NCBI GenBank assembly: GCA_035545535.1
Contig: DASZYF010000152.1
Coordinates: 1-5,691 of the forward strand
Source: DASZYF01 sp035545535
GTDB lineage: Bacteria; Actinomycetota; Actinomycetes; Mycobacteriales; CAJCIY01
Reading direction: 5' to 3'
DNA: 5,691 nucleotides
Shown here piece by piece: positions 1-5,193 of the stretch. The notes under the pieces are model-generated. The model was not told where the DNA came from. It made no database searches and worked only from the letters and a program-made list of their open reading frames with translations. The position numbers and the translations under genes are program-made. Each line of letters starts with the position of its first letter. The first letter of the stretch is position 1.

Positions 1-12
1 GGACGGCCGCGC

Positions 13-25
13 GCGGACCTAGCGT
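13..25 (+). promoter_or_regulatory. -10 promoter element of the GH5 gene (leaderless)
   Basis: TAGCGT at 20-25 fits the actinobacterial -10 pattern TANNNT. Exactly 6 nt separate it from the GTG at 32, the spacing expected if transcription starts on the first base of the start codon. No Shine-Dalgarno-like purine run lies upstream. The 13-mer at 13-25 matches the one before the DinB gene (1652-1664) at 12 of 13 positions. The -35 region would lie at or beyond the left edge of the window, so it cannot be judged. Confidence 0.55.
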
Positions 26-31
26 GTGCGC

Positions 32-1699
32 GTGCGCGGGCGGACACGGCTGGGGGTCGCGGCCGTCGCCGCCGGGCTCGTGCTGGTGCCGGCGGTGGCG
101 ACCAGCGCGCATCCGGGCACACCCACCGCGCCGGCGCCGACGCTCGAGCAGCTGCACCACGACGGCCGCTGGCTCACCGACAGCGCAGGCCGCGTGGTCT
201 TCCTGCACGGCATCAACGCCGTCTACAAGCGCCCGCCCTACGTCGCGCCGGACACGGCCGCCGGGTTCACCGCGAAGGACGCCGACCTCCTGGCCGCGCA
301 CGGCATCAACGCGGTGCGGCTCGGCGTGCTGTTCGCCGGCGTCATGCCCACCGAAGGCGTCATCGACCAGAGCTACCTCGACGGCATCGACCGCATCGTG
401 CAGCTGCTCGCCGCCCGGCACATCTGGGTGCTGCTCGACTTCCACCAGGACGCGTTCAACGAGAGGTTCGCCGGCGAGGGCTTCCCCGCGTGGGCCGTGC
501 ACGACGACGGCCTGCCGTTCGCCAACGCGGGCTCGTTCTTCGCCAACTACGTCACGAGCCCGGCCGTGCAACGCGCCTACGACCACTTCTGGAACAACGA
601 CTTCCACCTGGTCGACGACTACGCGCAGGCGTGGAAGGCCGTCGCGAGCAGGTGGCACGCGCAGCCCTACCTCATGGGCTACGACCTGTTCAACGAGCCG
701 TCGGCCGGCTCGCAGACGCTGACCTGCGCGAACCCGCTCGGCTGCCCGTTGTTCGACGCGACGATGGCGAAGATTTACGACCAGGTGCGCACCGCGATCC
801 GCACCGTCGACCCGACCTCGATGGTGTGGGAGGAGGAGCAGTTCTTCTTCAACGCCATCTCGGCCGGCAACCTCCCCCACGTCGACGACGCGAACGTCGG
901 CTTCTCGTGGCACGACTACGCCTGCACACCCGCGTTCGTCGAAGGCGGGGTGCTGCCCGGCGATCCCGACTGCACCGTCAACGAGCCGCGCGTGATGAGC
1001 AACGCGGAGAAGCAGGTCGCCGCGCTCGGCGGCGGGAGCCTGCTCTCGGAGTTCGGCGCCGGCGACGACCTCGAAGACCTCACGCGGCTGACCAACCTCG
1101 CCGACAGCCACCTCGTCGGCTGGATGTACTGGGCCTACAAGCACTGGGACGACCCGACCGGCGGAACCAACGAGGGCCTCTTCAAGGACGACGCGAACCC
1201 AGCGACCATCAAGTCCGCCAAGCTCGACGTGCTCGCGCACACCTATCCGCAGGCCGTCGCCGGCACGCCGACCGCGCTGCGGTGGGAAGCGGACATCAAG
1301 ACGATGACGCTCACCTACACGCCACGCCGGTCGACCGGCCTCACCGACGTGTTCATCCCACCCGGCGAGTACGCCAACGGCTACAAGACCGTAGTGACCA
1401 ACGGGCACGTCGTCAGTGACAGGGCCGCGACCGGCGGTGGGCGGCACGTGCTCGTCGACGCCGACGGCACCGCGACCGTCACCGTGGTCGTGAAGCCGGG
1501 TGCGGGCGCGACGGTGGCGAGCGGCAACGGCACCCTCGACGGACCGACGAAGAGCGGGCGCCGCCCGCCCGTCACGTCGGCCGGCGGCGGGCTGGCCGCG
1601 ACCGGCCTCGGTGTCGGGCTGCCCGTTATTGCCGGTGCGGTGCTGCTGGGTGCGGCCCTAGCGTCGCGGCATGGCCGTCGACCCCACCGTCCCCGGTGA
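32..1699 (+). CDS. Secreted, cell-wall-anchored GH5 glycosidase, endoglycoceramidase-like
   Basis: Predicted glycoside hydrolase family 5 enzyme (555 aa), closest in pattern to endoglycoceramidases, which release the oligosaccharide from glycosphingolipids; the true substrate is inferred only. Seen in order: a basic start and hydrophobic signal peptide (about 1-26, likely cut after ATSA); HGINAVYKRPPY (59-70), an endoglycoceramidase hallmark; VRLG (95-98); LLDFHQD (134-140); NEP (221-223) with acid/base Glu222; SWHDY (292-296); SEFG (339-342) with nucleophile Glu340; WAYKHWDDP (367-375); a C-terminal beta-type domain (about 415-490); a Gly/Pro/Thr linker; then LAATG (521-525), a hydrophobic stretch and an Arg-rich tail. 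Four cysteines (232, 238, 298, 314) could form disulfides outside the cell. An in-frame TAG at 20-22 limits the start to GTG 26 or GTG 32. I prefer 32 because of the 6-nt spacing from the -10 box; using 26 adds two residues. The 3' end overlaps the DinB gene by 29 nt. Confidence 0.88.
   Translation: MRGRTRLGVAAVAAGLVLVPAVATSAHPGTPTAPAPTLEQLHHDGRWLTDSAGRVVFLHGINAVYKRPPYVAPDTAAGFTAKDADLLAAHGINAVRLGVLFAGVMPTEGVIDQSYLDGIDRIVQLLAARHIWVLLDFHQDAFNERFAGEGFPAWAVHDDGLPFANAGSFFANYVTSPAVQRAYDHFWNNDFHLVDDYAQAWKAVASRWHAQPYLMGYDLFNEPSAGSQTLTCANPLGCPLFDATMAKIYDQVRTAIRTVDPTSMVWEEEQFFFNAISAGNLPHVDDANVGFSWHDYACTPAFVEGGVLPGDPDCTVNEPRVMSNAEKQVAALGGGSLLSEFGAGDDLEDLTRLTNLADSHLVGWMYWAYKHWDDPTGGTNEGLFKDDANPATIKSAKLDVLAHTYPQAVAGTPTALRWEADIKTMTLTYTPRRSTGLTDVFIPPGEYANGYKTVVTNGHVVSDRAATGGGRHVLVDADGTATVTVVVKPGAGATVASGNGTLDGPTKSGRRPPVTSAGGGLAATGLGVGLPVIAGAVLLGAALASRHGRRPHRPR
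1592..1696 (+). other. C-terminal LAxTG sortase signal of the GH5 protein
   Basis: The codons give LAATG, then a hydrophobic segment rich in Gly, Val, Leu and Ala (about 20 residues), then a tail of Arg and His (RHGRRPHRPR). This is the three-part layout of a cell-wall sorting signal. LAxTG is the known pentapeptide of class E sortases in high-GC actinobacteria, which use it instead of LPxTG. The enzyme is therefore probably linked covalently to peptidoglycan rather than released. The sortase gene is not in this window. Confidence 0.8.
1652..1664 (+). promoter_or_regulatory. -10 promoter element of the DinB gene, inside the GH5 coding sequence
   Basis: TAGCGT at 1659-1664 sits exactly 6 nt before the ATG at 1671, the same hexamer and spacing as at the GH5 gene. 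The enclosing 13-mer differs from the upstream one at a single base. No Shine-Dalgarno precedes the ATG (CGCGGC immediately upstream), so a leaderless transcript is likely. It overlaps codons for the C-terminal membrane segment of the GH5 protein. The expected -35 area (about 1636-1641, TGCGGT) is not a good consensus. Confidence 0.55.
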
Positions 1700-2207
1700 C
1701 GCGAAGGACTGGACCTGGGTCCTGGAGCAGGTGTGCCCCGAGTGCGGCTTCGACACGCGGGTCGTCGACCCGCCGCAGGTCGGTGACCTGATCCGCGCGA
1801 ACGCCGCCGCGTGGCAGGCCGTGCTCGCCCGCGCCGACGTGCGCACGCGCCCGCGGCCGGACGTGTGGTCGCCGCTCGAGTACGCGTGCCACGTGCGTGA
1901 CGTGTTCGAGCTCTACGACCGGCGGCTCGAGCTGATGCTCACCACCGATGAGGCGCAGTTCCAGAACTGGGACCAGGACGTCACCGCGGTCGAGCGGCGC
2001 TACGCCGAGGACGACCCGGCCGCCGTCGGCCCGGCGCTGACCGCGAACGCCGAGCAGCTCGCGTCCCGTTTCGACAGCGTTGCCGGGGACGCGTGGGACA
2101 GGACGGGCCTGCGGAGCGACGGTGCGCTGTTCACCGTGTCCAGCTTCTCCCGGTACCTCATCCACGACCCGGTCCATCACTTGTGGGACGTAGGAACGGC
2201 GCCGTAG
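1671..2207 (+). CDS. DinB-superfamily protein (putative metal-dependent)
   Basis: A 178-aa soluble protein with no signal peptide or membrane segment. It matches a common actinobacterial DinB subfamily, sometimes mislabelled as a methyltransferase. Landmarks: VPGDAKDWTWVLEQ near the N terminus; a CPECGFD motif (Cys22, Cys25); the helix containing DVWSPLEYACHVRDV (about 64-78) with His74; NWDQD (99-103); and the C-terminal helix IHDPVHHLWDV (164-174) with His165, His169 and His170. DinB proteins are four-helix bundles that usually bind a divalent metal through three histidines. His74 with two of the C-terminal histidines is the natural candidate set here. Some relatives are thiol S-transferases using mycothiol or bacillithiol, but the substrate of this subgroup is not known to me. 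The ATG at 1671 is supported by the -10 spacing and by the conserved N-terminal motif. The length is normal for the subfamily. Confidence 0.85.
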   Translation: MAVDPTVPGDAKDWTWVLEQVCPECGFDTRVVDPPQVGDLIRANAAAWQAVLARADVRTRPRPDVWSPLEYACHVRDVFELYDRRLELMLTTDEAQFQNWDQDVTAVERRYAEDDPAAVGPALTANAEQLASRFDSVAGDAWDRTGLRSDGALFTVSSFSRYLIHDPVHHLWDVGTAP

Positions 2208-2281
2208 CTCCGGTATCAAGGGTGGGTCCACCACCCGGGTGACGCTCAAGGCGTCCGCCCGCAGCAGCCGAGGTCACCCCT
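2208..2281 (+). promoter_or_regulatory. Leader of the DUF1800/DUF1501 operon with inverted repeats and RBS
   Basis: This 74-nt gap holds two adjacent potential stems. The first pairs GGGTGG (2220-2225) with CCACCC (2231-2236). The second pairs GGGTGAC (2237-2243) with GTCACCC (2273-2279). A Shine-Dalgarno GAGG (2270-2273) lies 8 nt before the ATG at 2282 and supports that start. The right arm of the second stem starts on the last G of the Shine-Dalgarno and fills most of its spacer, so the fold could limit ribosome access. The first hairpin could equally be a weak terminator after the DinB gene, although no T-run follows it. No convincing -10/-35 pair is visible, so the pair may be read through from upstream. 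Confidence 0.4.
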
Positions 2282-3805
2282 ATGGAGCACGTCAAGAGCC
2301 CGGCGATGGGTCCGCCCCTGCCGGCGTTGCCACCGCGGACGGGCCGCCTCCACGCCCCCGGGCACGTGCCGCTCTCCGACGACCCGATCCACCACCTGCT
2401 GCGCCGGGTGACGTTCGGCGTCACCCCGCAGCTGCTCGCGGAGGTGAAGCACCAGGGCGTCACGACCTGGCTCAACCACCAGCTCAACCCGCAGTCGGTG
2501 CGCGACTCCGCGTGCTCGCACGCGCTCAAGCGGTTCGACCTGCTCAACCGCAACTCGCTGCAGCTGTACCGCGTGCTGAAGGCGCGCGACAAGGAGTACA
2601 GCTGGGACGCGATGGAGCAGGTCTCCCAGGCCACCCTCATGCGTGCCGTGATGAGCAAGCGGCAGCTGTTCGAGGTGATGGTCGACTTCTGGAACAACCA
2701 CTTCAACGTCACCTGCCCGAGCGACAAGGTGTGGCAGGTCCGCGCGATGCACGACAACGTCGTGATCCGCCGGCACGCGCTCGGCCGGTTCGAGGACATG
2801 CTCATCGCGTCGACCAAGAGCCCCGCGATGCTGCTGTACCTAGACAACGCGTCGTCGACCGGTGACAACCCGAACGAGAACCTCGGCCGTGAGCTGCTCG
2901 AGCTGCACACCGTCGGCCTGGGCTACTACACCGAGCACGACATGCACCAGAGCGCGCTCGCGCTGACCGGCCTGTCGGTGCAGGACGACGACAGCTCCTT
3001 CTTCGACTACAAGCCGGGCAACCGCTACGTCGGCAAGCTCAAGGTGATGGGCTGGCACAGCGCCAACTCCTCGCCCACCGCCGGTGAGGCGGTCGCGACC
3101 TCCTACCTCAAGTACCTCGCCCACCACCCGGCGACGGCGTACCGCATCGCGCACAAGCTCGCGGTGCGCTTCGTCTCCGACAAGCCGCCGACGTCGCTGG
3201 TGAACCGCATGGCCGGCGCGTACGTGCAGTACGACACGGCGATCGTGCCGATGCTCAAGGTGCTCTTCTCGAGCCACGAGTTCTGGACGTCGCTCGGGCA
3301 GAAGGTGCGCCGGCCGTACGAGTGGGCTGTCGCGACGATGCGCACGCTCGGCTACACCGCGGTCAACGACGGCAACACCGACGACTGGGCCGGGCTCATC
3401 TACCAGTGCAACGACCTGGGCATGGCACCGCTCGCGTGGGACCCGCCCAACGGCTACCCCGACACGCAGGCCGCGTGGGAGTCGACGTCGACGACGCTCG
3501 GGCAGTGGCGCGCGGCAGTGGCGCTCGTGCAGGGCTGGTCGGCCGACGGCAAGAAGGGCGTGCGCAAGCTCGACGTCAACCTCGGGTTCGCGGGCGTGAG
3601 CGGCAACCCCACCGCCGGCCAGCTCGTCGACGCGCTGTCGCTGCGGCTCATCGGGCAGAAGCTCGCGCCCCCGCATCGCAAGGCGATCTTCCACTACTAC
3701 GGCGTGGCCGACCACGAACATCCCGAGGACTGGCAGCTCGACCACAACCAGGTCGAGGTCCTCGCGTTCCTCATCCTCTCGAGCCCGGTCTGGAGCCTGC
3801 GATGA
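2282..3805 (+). CDS. DUF1800 family protein
   Basis: A 507-aa protein of the DUF1800 family, whose biochemical role is not established. Family hallmarks visible in order: DPIHHLLRRVTFG (34-46); FWNNHFNV (136-143); MLLYLDNASS (183-192); NENLGRELLELHTVGLGYYTE (198-218), the strongest signature; HDM.QSALALTG (219-230); the HHPATAYRIAHKLAVRFVSD region (281-300); RRPYEW (343-348); and APLAWDPPNGYPDTQAAW (382-399), corresponding to the usual W-PPN-GW motif. The length is typical. No Sec or Tat signal is evident: the first 30 residues are Pro-rich and not hydrophobic. Members are very often encoded directly upstream of a DUF1501 protein, as here, suggesting a joint function. The start at 2282 has a good Shine-Dalgarno, and an ATG at codon 9 is an alternative. 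The TGA stop overlaps the next start as ATGA. Confidence 0.9.
   Translation: MEHVKSPAMGPPLPALPPRTGRLHAPGHVPLSDDPIHHLLRRVTFGVTPQLLAEVKHQGVTTWLNHQLNPQSVRDSACSHALKRFDLLNRNSLQLYRVLKARDKEYSWDAMEQVSQATLMRAVMSKRQLFEVMVDFWNNHFNVTCPSDKVWQVRAMHDNVVIRRHALGRFEDMLIASTKSPAMLLYLDNASSTGDNPNENLGRELLELHTVGLGYYTEHDMHQSALALTGLSVQDDDSSFFDYKPGNRYVGKLKVMGWHSANSSPTAGEAVATSYLKYLAHHPATAYRIAHKLAVRFVSDKPPTSLVNRMAGAYVQYDTAIVPMLKVLFSSHEFWTSLGQKVRRPYEWAVATMRTLGYTAVNDGNTDDWAGLIYQCNDLGMAPLAWDPPNGYPDTQAAWESTSTTLGQWRAAVALVQGWSADGKKGVRKLDVNLGFAGVSGNPTAGQLVDALSLRLIGQKLAPPHRKAIFHYYGVADHEHPEDWQLDHNQVEVLAFLILSSPVWSLR
3792..3805 (+). promoter_or_regulatory. RBS and ATGA stop-start overlap coupling DUF1800 to DUF1501
   Basis: GGAG (3792-3795) lies 6 nt before the ATG at 3802, inside the last codons of the DUF1800 gene. 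The TGA of that gene (3803-3805) shares bases with the new ATG. This 4-nt overlap is a classic sign of translational coupling. It fixes the DUF1501 start, although the reading frame stays open upstream to about 3322. Confidence 0.8.
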
Positions 3806-5064
3806 GCGCCGACGCCCCCACGACGCGCACCGGCTGCGGCGGGCAGCTCTCGCGCCGCTCGCTGCTGTCCGCGGCCGGTCTCGCCACCGTCGTGTCGGTC
3901 GGCTCGTCGGTGTTCCCGATCCGCGCCGCACTCGCCACCGGGCCGGTGCCCACCGACACGCTCGTCGTGCTGTTCCTGCGCGGCGGCGCCGACTGGCTCT
4001 CGCTGGTCTCACCGCAGGGCGATCCGCACTACGCCGCCGCGCGCCCGACCATCGCGGTGCCGGCCAAGAACGCGATCGCGCTCGACGGGTTCTTCGGCCT
4101 GCACCCGAACATGGATGCGCTCAAGCCGTTCTGGGACAGCGGGCAGCTCGCGTTCGTGCACGCCGCCGGCAGCCCCGACCCGTCGCGCAGCCACTTCGAC
4201 GCGGAGTACGCGATCGAGACCGGCGCGTACGACAAGGGCCGCACGTACACGGGCTGGCTCGACCGCTACCTGTCGGCGCTGCCCGGCAGCGGTTCGTTCG
4301 ACGCGGTCGCGCACTCCAACGCGCTGCCGCAGTCGCTGTCCGGCCCGGCGGGCGCGCTCGCCATCGGCGGCATCGGCGACTTCGACCTGCCGGACTGGCT
4401 CGGCAAGGACTACCCGGTCGCGCTGCACGGTCTGTACGCCGGCATCAGCCATCCGCTCGCCCGGCAGGCGAACGAGACGCTGTCCGCGATCGCGACCGTG
4501 CGCGCGGTGCTGTCCGGCAACGACTCCGACAGCAAGAGCAGCGCCTACCCCGGCACCGACCTCGGCCGTGCGTTCGCCGACGTCGGCCAGCTCATCAAGG
4601 CGAACGTGGGCGCGCGCGTCATCACGCTCGACTACGGCGGCTGGGACATGCACCAGGACCTCGGCTACGGCGGCGGCGGGCAGATGGGCAACAGCGCCGG
4701 CGAGCTCGGCGACGCCATCGGCGCGTTCGCGAAGGACATGGGCTCGCTGCTCGGCAACGTGACGCTGGTGACCATCACCGAGTTCGGCCGGCGCGTCGAG
4801 GAGAACGGCAGCCACGGGCTCGACCACGGTCATGGCCAGGCGATGCTGCTGCTCGGCGGCGGCACGCGCGGCCAGAAGGTGTACGGCCGCTGGCCGTCGC
4901 TCGCACCGGGCGCGCTCGACCAGGGCGACCTCGCCGCCACCACCGACATCCGCTCGGTGTTCGCCGAGGTTCTGCACGATCGCATGGGCGCTTCCGACGC
5001 CGCGGTCCGCCAGGTGTTCCCGCACTGGAACCCCGTCTACACCGACGCGATCGCCCCGCGGTAG
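3802..5064 (+). CDS. DUF1501 family protein with Tat signal
   Basis: A 420-aa exported protein of the DUF1501 family, placed by family classification in the alkaline phosphatase/sulfatase-like fold. Its activity is unknown. The N terminus is a twin-arginine signal: SRRSLLSAAG (17-26), a hydrophobic stretch, and a probable cut after ALA (43-45). Such signals export folded, often cofactor-loaded proteins. Mature-domain landmarks: LVVLFLRGGADWLSLVSPQGD (54-74); FGLHPNMDALKPFWDSGQLA (98-117); a DPSRSHFDAE segment (126-135); TGWLDRYL (150-157); LDYGGWDMHQD (276-286); and TITEFGRRVEENGSHGLDHGHG (324-345), with Asp, His and Glu residues that could bind metal. The RGGAD motif is followed by Trp, where I recall Gly being usual; an alignment should check this. 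The start is set by the ATGA overlap and by placement of the Tat signal; the open frame before 3802 lies inside the DUF1800 gene. The gene ends 129 nt before the next one. Confidence 0.92.
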   Translation: MSADAPTTRTGCGGQLSRRSLLSAAGLATVVSVGSSVFPIRAALATGPVPTDTLVVLFLRGGADWLSLVSPQGDPHYAAARPTIAVPAKNAIALDGFFGLHPNMDALKPFWDSGQLAFVHAAGSPDPSRSHFDAEYAIETGAYDKGRTYTGWLDRYLSALPGSGSFDAVAHSNALPQSLSGPAGALAIGGIGDFDLPDWLGKDYPVALHGLYAGISHPLARQANETLSAIATVRAVLSGNDSDSKSSAYPGTDLGRAFADVGQLIKANVGARVITLDYGGWDMHQDLGYGGGGQMGNSAGELGDAIGAFAKDMGSLLGNVTLVTITEFGRRVEENGSHGLDHGHGQAMLLLGGGTRGQKVYGRWPSLAPGALDQGDLAATTDIRSVFAEVLHDRMGASDAAVRQVFPHWNPVYTDAIAPR

Positions 5065-5068
5065 CCGT

Positions 5069-5108
5069 TGGGGCTGATCCTTCACCGGACGGTGAAGACG
5101 GAGCCCCA
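5069..5108. promoter_or_regulatory. Composite palindrome, copy 1 (candidate distal operator or terminator)
   Basis: A 40-nt dyad: TGGGGC, 6 nt, TTCACCGGACGGTGAA, 6 nt, GCCCCA. The inner 16-mer (5081-5096) is a 7-bp perfect inverted repeat around a 2-nt centre, the size and style of sites bound by dimeric helix-turn-helix repressors such as TetR-type proteins. The regulator class is inference. It starts 5 nt after the DUF1501 stop codon. As RNA it could form a strong hairpin and act as a terminator, but no T-run follows. Confidence 0.6.
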
Positions 5109-5140
5109 CAGAGGCCGTCGATCGGCGAGCTGCTGGCCTG

Positions 5141-5180
5141 TGGGGCCCCTTGTTCACCGTCCGGTGAGCAACGGGCCCCA
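5141..5180. promoter_or_regulatory. Composite palindrome, copy 2 (candidate promoter-proximal operator)
   Basis: The same architecture as copy 1: TGGGGC, 6 nt, TTCACCGTCCGGTGAG, 6 nt, GCCCCA. The core (5153-5168) would cover the -35 region if the spacer to the -10 box is about 17 nt, and the last A lies 1 nt before that box. A protein bound here would block RNA polymerase or contact it directly. The centres of the two copies are 72 bp apart, close to seven helical turns, so both could face the same side of the DNA. Confidence 0.65.
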
Positions 5181-5181
5181 A

Positions 5182-5187
5182 TACGAT
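5182..5187 (+). promoter_or_regulatory. -10 promoter element of the ArgA-like gene (leaderless)
   Basis: TACGAT fits TANNNT and lies exactly 6 nt before the GTG at 5194, the spacing seen at two other genes in the window. The bases between (CGCCGG) contain no good Shine-Dalgarno at a usable distance, so a leaderless mRNA is likely. The -35 area falls inside palindrome copy 2. Confidence 0.6.
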
Positions 5188-5193
5188 CGCCGG

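Larger units (their letters stand above)
5068..5181. repeat. Large imperfect inverted repeat in the intergenic region
   Basis: The left arm (5068-5116) and right arm (5135-5181) are reverse complements over three blocks. These are TTGGGGC (5068-5074) with GCCCCAA (5175-5181), the 16-bp core with 15 of 16 matching, and GCCCCACAG (5103-5111) with CTGTGGGGC (5138-5146), followed by a short GCC/GGC match. The 6-nt segments between blocks keep their length but diverge in sequence, which points to selection on the blocks and their spacing. Each arm is itself palindromic. The region begins 4 nt after the DUF1501 stop and ends 1 nt before the -10 box of the next gene. Confidence 0.85.

Noticed and set aside
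24..722. Ser/Thr/Arg-rich + strand open frame overlapping the GH5 gene
   Set aside because: Skewed composition typical of a shifted frame. The frame encoding the GH5 motifs is the real one.
1626..2249. Open frame on the - strand (207 codons), opposite the DinB gene
   Set aside because: No family features. DinB motifs on the + strand are unmistakable, so this is a shadow.
3322..3801. Upstream extension of the DUF1501 reading frame
   Set aside because: The extension lies inside the DUF1800 gene in another frame and is Arg-rich and low in complexity. It would also place the Tat signal in the middle of the protein. The ATGA start at 3802 with its Shine-Dalgarno is far better.
2840..4012. Open frame on the - strand (390 codons), antisense to DUF1800
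   Set aside because: Same Arg-rich composition and no motifs. The opposite strand carries a clear conserved family.
5069..5108. Standard Rho-independent terminator after DUF1501
   Set aside because: The hairpin potential is strong, but no T-run follows, and the same element recurs at the promoter of the next gene. An operator role explains both copies better, though termination is not excluded.
5109..5193. ArgR (ARG box) control of the ArgA-like gene
   Set aside because: No AT-rich ATGCAT-like dyad is visible. The palindromes present are GC-rich and of a different type.
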